From Candidatus Jordarchaeales archaeon (lineage in GTDB: Archaea > Asgardarchaeota > Jordiarchaeia > Jordiarchaeales > Freyrarchaeaceae): a stretch of DNA of 64,000 nucleotides. The notes beneath the pieces were generated by a model. The model was not told the DNA's origin. It saw nothing but the letters and a program-made list of their open reading frames with translations, and ran no database searches. Location: NCBI GenBank assembly GCA_038889235.1, contig JAWAHN010000001.1, positions 124,001 to 188,000 of the forward strand, given 5' to 3'. This document shows positions 1 to 7,951 of the stretch, piece after piece; the first letter of the stretch is position 1, and every line of letters begins with the position of its first letter. The position numbers and the translations under genes are program-made.

Positions 1-508
1 TGTAAGCCGTGGAGCCGAGAGAGGAGGACACTATCACCTTGTCCGCCCTAACAGAGGCGACTGGGTGGCCGTCGAGACTTATCCTGCAATTTAGAAGTTT
101 TCCATAGGGCCCGCTTAAGGCCACCTCGTTGACCGCGAAGCCGATTTGTTCGTTTTCTAAGAAGGCGTCGAGAACCTTGAACTCCAATGTTTGAAAGCAT
201 CCTTCGAGTATCTTAGCTATCTCTGGAATTGCTTCCGATGCGTTAACCTCGGCTAAGAAGCCGAGCCTGCCAGAGTTTATCGGGAATATTGGGATGTCTA
301 GCCCGCGTTCTACAACCATTCGGGCTGTGTGAATAACGGTTCCGTCGCCCCCATTCGAAACAATGAAACTCATATCTTCAACTATGTCGGATGGAGAGTT
401 AACTATGACAGCTTCATGCCCTCTAGACTTCAGGAAATCAATGATACTCCGAGTGGTGGAGGCGGCCTCGCTAGATGCACGCTTGACGACGAAGCCCACT
501 AAAACCAT
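1..508 (-). CDS. nadK: NAD kinase, C-terminus cut by window edge
   Basis: Phosphorylates NAD to NADP in the cytoplasm. I translated about 169 residues from the ATG at 506-508; the reading frame runs off the left edge, so the C-terminal third is missing. The family marks are present in order: SNGGDGT near residue 52 (the GGDGT nucleotide-binding loop), NSGRLGFLAEV near residue 79, VNEVAL near residue 130 and GSTAY at the window edge, the signature of the substrate pocket. The first residues (MVLVGFVV) form the usual opening beta strand. It is the last visible gene of a minus-strand run; the gap to the oxidase genes is 114 bp and holds an AT-rich promoter-like stretch around 555-575. The assignment is secure; only the missing end is unknown. 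Confidence 0.93.
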   Translation of the reverse strand, partial: MVLVGFVVKRASSEAASTTRSIIDFLKSRGHEAVIVNSPSDIVEDMSFIVSNGGDGTVIHTARMVVERGLDIPIFPINSGRLGFLAEVNASEAIPEIAKILEGCFQTLEFKVLDAFLENEQIGFAVNEVALSGPYGKLLNCRISLDGHPVASVRADKVIVSSSLGSTAY

Positions 509-622
509 GAGATAACCCCGTACAATCCCTTGAAACCATCAAAGAAAAGGTAACAATAAATATTTTTTTAATGATTCGAAAAATTCGAAAAGAAGGGGGC
601 GATATCCTAAACCACAAGGGGC

Positions 623-1831
623 CTACTTCCTTTTCAAGTGTCTTTTGACGAAACTCACGACGTCTTCTACTTGGAGTTTGGTCGACGGTTTATAGCTTCT
701 CGCATCTGAAAGGTTTCTCTCGCAGAATGGGCACGCTGACAGCAGGACTTGTGCCCCGGTCTCTTCAGCTTGGGAAAGCCTCTCTCTTGCTATCGAAAGC
801 GCGAGCTCTGGGAAGGCGCTTCTAACACCTCCCCCAGCCCCGCAACAAAGAGCCCCATCTCTATTCCTCTTCATCTCGACAAGCTTAACTCCTGGGATAG
901 ACTTTACAATTTTCCTAGGCTCGTCGTACACGTTGCAGTGTCTTCCAAGGTGGCACGGGTCATGATATGTTACGGTTAGACTGCTTTCAGCCAGTTCAAG
1001 CCTGCCTTCCTCAATCAGCCTGGCAAGGAGCTCCGTTACATGAATAACTTCGAAGGGCATGCTCCCGAGGATTTCAGGGTAATCTTTCTTAAGTGTGCGG
1101 TAGCAGCCTGCACAGTGCGTCACCACGGTTCTAGCTCCTGCTTTTTCGAAGACCTCAAGGTTGTGTCTAGCCAGGCTTTCGGCAAGCTTTCTGTCGCCAA
1201 CCCTTAACGCTATGGAACCGCAACACCACTCTTCTGGCGACATGACGAGGTTAACCCCTGCAGCTGCAGCCACTTCGTAGACGTCTCTACAAACTTCGGG
1301 CATCCTATACGGCCCGGTACAGCCGACGAAGAAGAACATGTCACCTTTAGCCTTCAAACTGTACCCGCCAGCCCACGCAAGCCTGTCACCGTGCTTTTCC
1401 ATGTAAGGGTTGTGTTCTCTGCTAATCCAGTTAAGTATTTCTTTGTGCCTCGGCATGGGTCCAAGCCCCAGTTCCACGAGGTCCGCTCTGAGAGCTTCGA
1501 AGAGACGAGTGTGGTCTATGAATTTGCTCGTCGGCCAAGTTATGCAACTTACTCCTGAAACGTGGCAGACGGCTTTACAGGCGCCGCACAACGTGCACTG
1601 GTACATTACGCGTGCAAAGCTCCCGCTAGGCTCAAACTTTCCCTCTAAGAGCCCCCTAATCGCTCTCATCTTGCCCCTGGCATAGTATGGTTCAAATCCG
1701 GGAGTGTGGTCGACCATGGGGCAGACACCGTACCATCCGAGGGCTTGCCTGTAGGCCGTCCTACAGTCTCCTATTCCGCTACATGATTGAGCCATGCTTG
1801 AAAGGGCTTTAACGTGCTTCAGCTCCACCAT
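623..1831 (-). CDS. Fe-S subunit of 2-hydroxyacid/heterodisulfide-type oxidoreductase (GlcF/HdrD-like)
   Basis: About 402 residues. The N-terminal part has two Cys groups of a 2x[4Fe-4S] ferredoxin domain: CSGIGDC...VCP, then CTLCGACKAVCHVSGVSC. It is followed by two CCG domains (first: VGCTG, EWCCG, HCAGCYR; second: DPCHLGR, LCCGAGGG, SACPFC). This order is that of glycolate/lactate oxidase iron-sulfur subunits and of HdrD. I chose the ATG at 1829-1831 because AGGAGGTG lies just upstream (1838-1845) and overlaps the end of the preceding FAD gene; an in-frame extension to 1888 would overlap that gene by 44 bp. Translationally coupled to the FAD subunit, so the two probably form one dehydrogenase passing electrons from a 2-hydroxy acid to an unidentified carrier. 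No membrane helix is visible. Confidence 0.88.
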   Translation of the reverse strand: MVELKHVKALSSMAQSCSGIGDCRTAYRQALGWYGVCPMVDHTPGFEPYYARGKMRAIRGLLEGKFEPSGSFARVMYQCTLCGACKAVCHVSGVSCITWPTSKFIDHTRLFEALRADLVELGLGPMPRHKEILNWISREHNPYMEKHGDRLAWAGGYSLKAKGDMFFFVGCTGPYRMPEVCRDVYEVAAAAGVNLVMSPEEWCCGSIALRVGDRKLAESLARHNLEVFEKAGARTVVTHCAGCYRTLKKDYPEILGSMPFEVIHVTELLARLIEEGRLELAESSLTVTYHDPCHLGRHCNVYDEPRKIVKSIPGVKLVEMKRNRDGALCCGAGGGVRSAFPELALSIARERLSQAEETGAQVLLSACPFCERNLSDARSYKPSTKLQVEDVVSFVKRHLKRK

Positions 1832-1844
1832 GGACGCACACCTC

Positions 1845-3341
1845 CTATAGCCTGTACTTTCCGGGGCTGAGTATCCTGTTTGGGTCAAGTGTTCTCTTCA
1901 GCGTCCTTAGAAGCTCGAAGTATGGTTCAGGGAATGCTGCGGTGTCGACGAGCGCTTGGCTGTATAATTCCCCGGTCATGTACGGCATCCCCCCGTTCTT
2001 TATCACCATGTGCATCTGGCTCATCCAGAGCTGCTTGTTCAGACTTCTCAGTTCCGGCCTGTCCCAAACCACTAGCCCGCTATCTATCTCTACGGTAGTG
2101 TGACCACAAAGAACCGCGGTTGAAACCCCTGAGAAAGCGCCTGCTTTCTCTAAGAGACCCCTATTCTCTTCCTCCCACTTTTCAAAAGCTCTGAACATGT
2201 CGGGCATTCTATGTATGGGGACATGGTGCTCCGTGCTGCACGGCACGCATCCGGGGCCAGCGGCGTTCCAGAGACCATGCCAATTCTGCCAGAAGCCGTG
2301 CATCTCGTAGTGCCACCTCGCAATGTTCCCGTCCTCTATTTTTTCCCCAAGCTCGTATCCCCCGTGCCGCTTTACCACTTCGTCTGCAAGCTTCACCTTC
2401 CTTTCCAGCTCATCTTCAGTGTAGGCTTCAATGGTGTACCACAAGATTCCCTTGTCTATTCCCTTCCACGCGGCTATAAAGGGAAACTCTGTGAGGAGAC
2501 CGGAGTAGGCTATTACCGTCAGTGGTGGAAGGTACTGGGAGTCGTATATTCCTATGTCGCCCATTCTCCGCCACTCAAGCCATATCTTCGCAGCGTTAAC
2601 GTCTCCCGGGTTTTCGAGTACAAATGTCTTGCACTCGTGGTAGCCGGGGCGGGGGAATATTTCCAGCGTGGCCTTCGTTTTTATGCCGAATATCCCGTTG
2701 TCCCCTAGGAAGAGACTTAAAATGTCTGGTCCGAAGCCGAACCTGCAGAAGGGTTCTTTAACGTAAACGCTGGCGTTTGACCCCGTTTGGATGACATCTC
2801 CCTGAGGTAGGACGACTTCTAGCGCGACGCAGTGCTCGCTGCAAGTTCCATACTTCGCCGCTCCGCCTCCCCCAACGGAGTGATGGCTTAAACCGCCCCC
2901 AACTGTTGCAGACATTCCACTTCCTGGTCCAAGAGTCCCCGTGTAGTACCCTTTTTCGAATAGGAACGTGTTGAGTTTAGCCCAGGTTATCCCGCACTCG
3001 ACAGTCACGGTCATCGCTTCGAGGTTTACGTCCACTATTTTGTTCATCCTAGTTAAGTCCACCACTATTCCGCCCTTCTCGATGGGTTTCGAGCCACCCA
3101 TTAGGCAGCATCCTCCACCCCTAGGCACTATGGGAATCCTGTACTTGTTCGCAATCCTAACTATTTTCGAGACTTCTTCCGTCGACCCTGGACGGACCAC
3201 GTACTCAGGCATTACTTCTTCGAGCCCGCCTCCTATTCCGCGAGAATACGTGTATAGGACGAAGTCTTCAGCAGAAACGTAGTCCGGGCCGACAACACCC
3301 TCCAGTGCACGTAAAACCTCACCCAAAACCTCACTCTCCAC
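1845..3341 (-). CDS. FAD-linked 2-hydroxyacid oxidase/dehydrogenase (GlcD-like)
   Basis: 498 residues, typical length for the vanillyl-alcohol-oxidase/GlcD family. The FAD-binding PCMH domain covers about residues 45-230: VRPGSTEEVSKIVRIANKY, the PRGGGCCLMGG loop, a DLTRMNKIVDVN strand, and GPGSGMSATVGGGLSHHSVGGGGAAKYGT, which corresponds to the flavin-contacting segment. The C-terminus LDPNRILSPGKYRL is the conserved family ending. Known relatives oxidise D-lactate, glycolate or other 2-hydroxy acids; the substrate cannot be read from the sequence. It lies directly upstream of the GlcF-like gene (stop codon TAG at 1845-1847 inside the next gene's ribosome site), so co-expression is expected. 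Cytoplasmic, no signal peptide. Confidence 0.88.
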   Translation of the reverse strand: MESEVLGEVLRALEGVVGPDYVSAEDFVLYTYSRGIGGGLEEVMPEYVVRPGSTEEVSKIVRIANKYRIPIVPRGGGCCLMGGSKPIEKGGIVVDLTRMNKIVDVNLEAMTVTVECGITWAKLNTFLFEKGYYTGTLGPGSGMSATVGGGLSHHSVGGGGAAKYGTCSEHCVALEVVLPQGDVIQTGSNASVYVKEPFCRFGFGPDILSLFLGDNGIFGIKTKATLEIFPRPGYHECKTFVLENPGDVNAAKIWLEWRRMGDIGIYDSQYLPPLTVIAYSGLLTEFPFIAAWKGIDKGILWYTIEAYTEDELERKVKLADEVVKRHGGYELGEKIEDGNIARWHYEMHGFWQNWHGLWNAAGPGCVPCSTEHHVPIHRMPDMFRAFEKWEEENRGLLEKAGAFSGVSTAVLCGHTTVEIDSGLVVWDRPELRSLNKQLWMSQMHMVIKNGGMPYMTGELYSQALVDTAAFPEPYFELLRTLKRTLDPNRILSPGKYRL

Positions 3342-3508
3342 CGAAGAGCAAAGAAAAATCTAGCGTGCAAGTGTAATAAAATCATTTCGCTACTCTCCTC
3401 TGATTTCCGGATGCTCCGCTCCTTCTACCAGTTTCGACGAGCCCTTAGGCCATTTTAGGAAACGCCTACTCGGCTTGGGGCGTTTCACTGGATGGTTGCA
3501 AAGTCCAC

Positions 3509-4630
3509 CTATTCCTCGCCGCCGGAGGACTCCACGAACCTCCTGAGCTCGCTTGGAATCGTTAACCCCTTTTCAGCATAACTTGTTAATGTGAGAGCGG
3601 CATAGTCTCGCACCAACTCGTTCTTGCTACCCAGCAGTTCTGCGAGCTTGTTTAGGGCTACCATGTCTGTTATCCCTTTCTCGGCGTAGGCTGTTAAAGC
3701 GTAGATAGCGTTGTTTCTCGCGTGTTCGTCGTCGAGTAGGTTCACCAGTTTTCCTACAACTGCTGGGTCTGTGAACCCCTTCCTAGCGTAGCTGGCTATG
3801 GCAAGCGCTGCGTATCCTCTTACTACGCTGTCATCGTCGTCTAGAAGTTCTACGAGTTTTCTTAGGGCTTCCGCTTTCACTATTCCTCTTGAAGCATAGC
3901 TTGTCAGGGCGAGCGCAGCGCAACTGCGTACTTCGACACTCTTCTTGCTGAGGAGCCCGACAAGTTTCTCAGGCACCACGGGATCCGTGATTCCTCTTTC
4001 AGCATAAGCGGCTAGAGCGAAGGCTGCGCATCCCTGGACGGATTCCTCTTCGTCGTCTAGGAGCGCCACTAGCCACCTTAAAGCGTTCACGTTGATTATG
4101 CCGCTTTCTGCGTACTTTTCAATGGCAAGCGCAGCACATTTTCGAACCCATTCGCTTCTATCAGCTAGAAGTTTTACAAGTCCCTCTAAGGCTTCAGGAC
4201 ACTTTACCCCCTTCAAAGCATAGCTGACTAGGGCGAGCGCCGTGTTCCCGCGCACTGTGGTGTCTTCATCGTCGAGTAAGTCGACCAGTTTATCGAGAGC
4301 GGCAGGGTCTGTAAATCCCTGGTCAGCGTAGTTTGCGAGGGCGAGTGGCACATTCCTGCGCACTTCAAGACTCTCATCACTCAACATATCGACCAGTTTT
4401 CTCAGGGCATTGGGCGCTACAATTCCGTTTGAAGCGTAAATGGCTACAGCGAGCGCTGCGCCACCCCTCACGCCGCCATCACTGTCACTTAAAAGTTCCA
4501 CAAGCCTGCCTAGAAGCTCGGGGACAAGTAAACCGGCTTCAGCGTACTCGACAATCATGTAGACAGCTTCCATTCGCACTTCAGCGTCAGCGCTCGACAA
4601 CTCTTCCACGATAGACTTAAAATTACACAT
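3509..4630 (-). CDS. HEAT-repeat protein 1
   Basis: About 373 residues made almost entirely of nine to ten 37-residue alpha-hairpin repeats. The consensus reads roughly L-x-x-LVxLLxD, then four or five residues, VRxxAAxALxxYAxxGI, then a short acidic or Pro-rich linker and ALxKL. The spaced VR...AA..A...YA pattern marks HEAT/armadillo-type solenoids, which act as binding scaffolds. I prefer the ATG at 4628-4630 (GGAG about 3 bp upstream) to the TTG 12 bp earlier. No catalytic domain, signal or membrane segment is visible. A second gene with the same repeat type lies at 6747-7922 on the other strand. The partner is unknown. Resemblance to phycobilin-lyase HEAT repeats is generic, and I do not infer that function. 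Confidence 0.85.
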   Translation of the reverse strand: MCNFKSIVEELSSADAEVRMEAVYMIVEYAEAGLLVPELLGRLVELLSDSDGGVRGGAALAVAIYASNGIVAPNALRKLVDMLSDESLEVRRNVPLALANYADQGFTDPAALDKLVDLLDDEDTTVRGNTALALVSYALKGVKCPEALEGLVKLLADRSEWVRKCAALAIEKYAESGIINVNALRWLVALLDDEEESVQGCAAFALAAYAERGITDPVVPEKLVGLLSKKSVEVRSCAALALTSYASRGIVKAEALRKLVELLDDDDSVVRGYAALAIASYARKGFTDPAVVGKLVNLLDDEHARNNAIYALTAYAEKGITDMVALNKLAELLGSKNELVRDYAALTLTSYAEKGLTIPSELRRFVESSGGEE

Positions 4631-4969
4631 AGTCTCCGCCAACCAGCAGGATTAGCGAACTAACATTGTTATACCCGCACCCAAATCTTAAATCTCTTTT
4701 TAACACCCGTTTAGACTGTTAGTCGGCGGGGCTTCTTACCACTCTGACTTGTCCGGGGAATTAGTTTCTCCCGCTTCGGTGGCGGTTTGATAACCTGTCA
4801 GCATGGCTATACGCATACTGCAAATTTGCCTGGGCGAAAACTCATGAGTTTGAGGGGCTAAGCGAAGGGCTGGGAAATGTTTCCAGGAATTTTTCGTCCT
4901 TTAACCCAGCGCTCACCTCACAGGTTCTTACTTAGGTAAAAACGCTTACCTCACCCCATAAAGAGCTAA

Positions 4970-5022
4970 GGGTGACAGTGCACTCAACTTTTCAGAAAGG
5001 AGTTAAGTGTTCTAGGTCACCC
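4970..5022. ncRNA. Strong imperfect stem-loop in a gene-free stretch
   Basis: The 490-bp interval 4643-5132 has no convincing coding frame. Inside it, 4970-4989 and 5001-5022 are complementary: GGGTGAC pairs perfectly with GTCACCC, an AG bulge follows on the right arm, and AGTGCACTCAACT pairs with AGTTAAGTGTTCT at 11 of 13 positions counting one G-U. The loop is 11 nt. About 18 of 20 base pairs form, far more than expected by chance in so short a stretch. It could be a structured RNA, a 3-prime processing or termination element, or a small transposon remnant. A smaller inverted repeat (CTGGGAAA/TTTCCAG) lies about 100 bp away. Function unknown; the strand cannot be assigned. Confidence 0.35.
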
Positions 5023-5132
5023 AGCCAAGGGGATCAGTCATCTTGCTCCAAGAAAAAGTGAGAGGAATTTAGGTTGCCGCAAATTGCTTTTAACACTTAA
5101 ACCGTCTAAACTTTCACTGGGAGGTAAGGGTC

Positions 5133-5336
5133 TCATGGTGGTTTGACGTGTTTGAGCTTCTCGCTTGCCGGCTCGCCGCTGACACCCCAACCCTCTTTTG
5201 GAACCTCATGTATAAGTACCTCAACAGCTTCAGCGGGAATGCCCAGCTTTGAGAATACTTCTGTTATGCCCTTTATAACACTCTTTTTCGCCTCATTCGA
5301 AAAACCAGTCCAAACATACACGTGAACGACTGGCAT
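5133..5336 (-). CDS. 4-oxalocrotonate tautomerase-family protein
   Basis: 67 residues, the standard size for small 4-OT proteins. After removal of Met the N-terminus is Pro (MPVVHVYVW), the catalytic base of this superfamily, followed by the beta strand and the helix SNEAKKSVIKGITEVFSKLGI, then VEVLIHEVPKEGWGVSGEPAS, which matches the usual second strand with the GWGxGG-like turn. Relatives interconvert enol and keto acids and assemble as hexamers. A TATA-like CTTTTATATG lies about 40 bp upstream (5376-5386) and no Shine-Dalgarno site is evident, so the transcript may be short-leadered or leaderless. It stands alone between the HEAT gene and the acidic protein, so the physiological substrate is not indicated. 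Confidence 0.85.
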   Translation of the reverse strand: MPVVHVYVWTGFSNEAKKSVIKGITEVFSKLGIPAEAVEVLIHEVPKEGWGVSGEPASEKLKHVKPP

Positions 5337-5507
5337 AATTTAGGGTTTGCTTCAACCACCATAAAAAGTTTTTCATATAAAAGAAAGCCACTTTAACAGC
5401 TCGGGAAAGCCGCTGACAAAGTGGAATGAATCGGTTGATAAAAGCTGAAAGGTGGAAGAGGTTCATTCCCGAAAGAGACGGTAGGTGCAGGTAAGAGTAA
5501 AACTAAT

Positions 5508-5975
5508 TTATTCCTCCTCTTCTTCAGGCCATCCTTCTTCCTCTTCCCATTCCTCTTCCCACTCTTCTTCCCATTCCTCTTCTTCTCCCCACTCTTCCTC
5601 TTCTTCCCATTCCTCCTCTTCTTCAGGCCACTCTTCTTCCTCTTCCCATTCCTCTTCTTCCTCTTCCCATTCTTCGTCTTCCTCGTAGGCGGGGCATAGA
5701 GCACAGTACACGGGGTGCGGGTTTATGAACCATTCATCGCCCCTCTTGACGACGTCGATTATGTATGGTTCACTCTTGGGCTCACTTTTCCAACACCAAC
5801 ACGTGCATATGCCGTCGTTGTAGAAAGCGCATGTATCCTTTTTGTCTTTCCCGTGGCTTTCTGCAGCTGTTACTAAGATGGCTAGCTTGTTAAGTGACTC
5901 TAACATTTCTTGGATTGCTACTCCCATTGAACTTTCAAAAATGTCTCTAATTCCGCCTGACAAAGTTGACACCAT
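5508..5975 (-). CDS. Cys-rich small protein with a Glu/Trp tail
   Basis: About 155 residues from the ATG at 5973-5975; an in-frame extension to 6053 is possible but weak. Three parts are visible: an N-terminal helix-rich segment (SGGIRDIFESSMGVAIQEML), a Cys cluster (DTCAFYNDGICTCWCW, then VYCALCPAY) with six cysteines that could bind zinc or an iron-sulfur cluster, and a tail of about 55 residues made only of Glu with nine regularly spaced Trp and a few Pro/Gly. I recognise no family for the whole protein. The Cys segment resembles short metal-binding modules seen in other archaeal proteins, but that is only a shape match. The tail is highly acidic and presumably disordered. It is isolated, with about 770 bp of mostly empty sequence upstream. 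Confidence 0.65.
   Translation of the reverse strand: MVSTLSGGIRDIFESSMGVAIQEMLESLNKLAILVTAAESHGKDKKDTCAFYNDGICTCWCWKSEPKSEPYIIDVVKRGDEWFINPHPVYCALCPAYEEDEEWEEEEEEWEEEEEWPEEEEEWEEEEEWGEEEEWEEEWEEEWEEEEGWPEEEEE
5512..5680. repeat. Low-complexity TCTTCC repeat encoding the acidic tail
   Basis: Simple-sequence tract of TCTTCC/CCTCTT units on the plus strand, reading as GAA/GAG Glu codons with interspersed TGG Trp codons on the minus strand. Reading-frame openness on the opposite strand here (Ser- or Lys/Arg-rich) is a by-product. Such tracts expand and contract by replication slippage, so tail length may vary between strains. Confidence 0.8.
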
Positions 5976-6315
5976 CCTGATTTTAAACAATCTCCAGAAT
6001 GGAGAAATGTATATTAAAGTTTTGCGGGGGTCGACATGTAGACGGTGGAGCACATTCTGCGCTCGAATAAAGACTGCTTTGCGTTGCCTGTTTAAGGTTC
6101 GTTTAATTTCTGAAAATGCCAGCCGTGTCGTCTGAAAATTTCTCTGAGTCTGGCAATGCCTCCCAGACTACACGTGAGAAATGACGCTCAGCTATCCGAA
6201 AAATAATCACTTCACCTAAAGACGCTGCGGCTTTTGAGGAACATGATGTCATCGATTGGTTACAGCTGGAATGACAACGTCATCCTAGGACCGCGTTTCT
6301 TGATGCGCCTTGCTG

Positions 6316-6609
6316 TTATGTTAAAACCCTTTGCTGCGGCTCTTCTATATTCCTTGAAGACGCGGCGCGAGCACTATTAAAGTGGATTATCCAGCTGTAA
6401 GCGTAGCAGCACCATGGTTCAGAGGATTGAAAAAGCTGAACGTTCGCACGCATGATTTTTCCATGCGATTTCCAGATAGCTACTATTTTGGGAGCATTTA
6501 GGTTAAACTCTGCAATTTCCAGGGGCGGCTTAGAGGGAAGGTAAGGTTCGAAGACGACAGTAAATTTTGGGAGAGCTGGCTGACAAGTTGAAACTATTTC
6601 TTGTCGCAT
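6316..6609 (-). CDS. Doubtful small ORF in a sparse interval
   Basis: 97 residues beginning MRQEIVSTCQPALPK. The middle (FEPYLPSKPPLEIAEFNLN, then KIVAIWKSHGK) reads somewhat like protein, but the C-terminal third does not and no family is recognised. An AATTAAA box about 20 bp upstream could serve a leaderless transcript. The rest of 5976-6746 shows no gene. The only other structure is a CACTCT/AGAGTG palindrome at 6657-6669, about 78 bp before the second HEAT gene, which could be an operator. Confidence 0.2.
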   Translation of the reverse strand: MRQEIVSTCQPALPKFTVVFEPYLPSKPPLEIAEFNLNAPKIVAIWKSHGKIMRANVQLFQSSEPWCCYAYSWIIHFNSARAASSRNIEEPQQRVLT

Positions 6610-6746
6610 TCCCTGGAGATCTGTTTAATTCTCTTTATCGAAGTGAGCGGCTTTAACACTCTAAGAGTGAAGTTTTAGTCGGGGAGAGAGGATATTATGT
6701 AGATGGAGAGTGTAGTTTAGTTTGAGGAGCTTTTGGGGGAAGCTTA

Positions 6747-7922
6747 TTGAGAGACCTTGACAGGCTTGTTGAAGATTTGCTTAGTAAGGATGCTGAGAAG
6801 AGGAAATGGGCCACCCTGATGCTTGCTGAAATGGCTGAGGATGGGGTGACTAGTGATAGGGCTTTGCAGAGGCTTGTAGAGCTTCTCGACGACGCAGACG
6901 AAGGTGTGCGCATGGGTGCCACTTACGCTGTGGCTAGGTATGCTGAGAGAGCGGTGATGGATGAGAATGCTTTGGAGAAACTTGTTAGGCTTTTGGGTGA
7001 CTTAAACGTTAGGCTACGCGATATGGCTGCTTACGTCCTCGGTAAGTACGCTGAGAGGGGGATTGTTAGGCCCGGCGTACTTAAAGAGCTCGTAGGTCTC
7101 TTAGAGGACGGGAGTGAAGATGTGCGTATGAGCGCCGTTTATGCTGTCGCAGCTTACGCCTTAAGGGGGCTTGTGGATGCTGAAGCGTTAAAGAGACTGG
7201 TCAGATTGCTTGGGGAGAAGGATGAAAGTGTGCGTAACATGGCGGCGTGGACGCTTGGTAGTTATGCTGAAAGGGGACTCGTTGAGCGCGATGCGCCGAG
7301 GAAGCTGGCCGAGCTACTTGAGGACAAGAACGGAGATGTGCGAGGAAGTGCTGCCTGGGCCCTTGTCAAGTACGCTGAAAAAGGACTTACATGCTCGGAC
7401 GCCGTGAAGAAGCTTGTAAAGCTGCTAGAGGATGAAGGGGTGGAGGCGCGCTTAAATGCGGCGTGGGCTCTCTCAATGTACGCTCTGAATGGCTACACAA
7501 ATCCGGACGCGCTTGGAAAGCTTGTGAAGCTGTTAAGCGATGAAAGGGAAGAAGTGCGTGACGTTGCAGCTTACACGCTGGCGCTCTATGCCGAAAGAGG
7601 GTTAACGCAGCCCGATGCTATGGAGAAACTCGCTAAACTGTTGGATGAAGAGGGGGACGAGGTGAGAAGTAGCGCTGCGTGGGCCCTTGGAGAATATGCT
7701 GGGAGGGGGTTTACGCACATGGAGGCATTAGAAAAGCTTGTCGGGCTGCTTGAAGATTGGAACGTTGAAGTGCGAAGGGGGGCTGTCTACGCGGTTGCCA
7801 GGTATGCAGAGATGGGGCTTAAACATCCTGATGCGCTTCATAAGCTTTCGAAGCTTCTTAAGGACGAGGATAGAGAAGTACGTGAGATAGCGAGCTACGC
7901 TTACAGTTATTACGAGAAGTAG
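6747..7922 (+). CDS. HEAT-repeat protein 2
   Basis: 391 residues with ten 37-38-residue HEAT-like repeats of the same consensus as the gene at 3509-4630: VRxxAAxALxxYAERG followed by xxDALxKLVxLLxDxxxE. The start is a TTG at 6747 with GGGGGA 6 bp upstream. Acidic Asp/Glu runs between helices and the repeated YAERG turn suggest an elongated, negatively charged solenoid. No other domain is present. Its similarity to the first HEAT protein points to an ancient duplication: repeats are alike in type, but most residues outside the consensus differ. The gene ends 29 bp from the convergent methyltransferase. Likely a protein-protein scaffold; the partner is unknown. Confidence 0.85.
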   Translation: MRDLDRLVEDLLSKDAEKRKWATLMLAEMAEDGVTSDRALQRLVELLDDADEGVRMGATYAVARYAERAVMDENALEKLVRLLGDLNVRLRDMAAYVLGKYAERGIVRPGVLKELVGLLEDGSEDVRMSAVYAVAAYALRGLVDAEALKRLVRLLGEKDESVRNMAAWTLGSYAERGLVERDAPRKLAELLEDKNGDVRGSAAWALVKYAEKGLTCSDAVKKLVKLLEDEGVEARLNAAWALSMYALNGYTNPDALGKLVKLLSDEREEVRDVAAYTLALYAERGLTQPDAMEKLAKLLDEEGDEVRSSAAWALGEYAGRGFTHMEALEKLVGLLEDWNVEVRRGAVYAVARYAEMGLKHPDALHKLSKLLKDEDREVREIASYAYSYYEK

Positions 7923-7951
7923 TAGGTGCGCTCTTCTGGCAGGCGCTAACT

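Noticed and set aside
1688-1702. tRNA T-loop-like GGTTCAAATCC
   Set aside because: It lies inside the GlcF-like gene and no acceptor, D or anticodon arms surround it.
5393-5704. Lys/Arg-rich and Ser-rich open frames on both strands
   Set aside because: They are by-products of the TCTTCC simple repeat that encodes the acidic tail in another frame.
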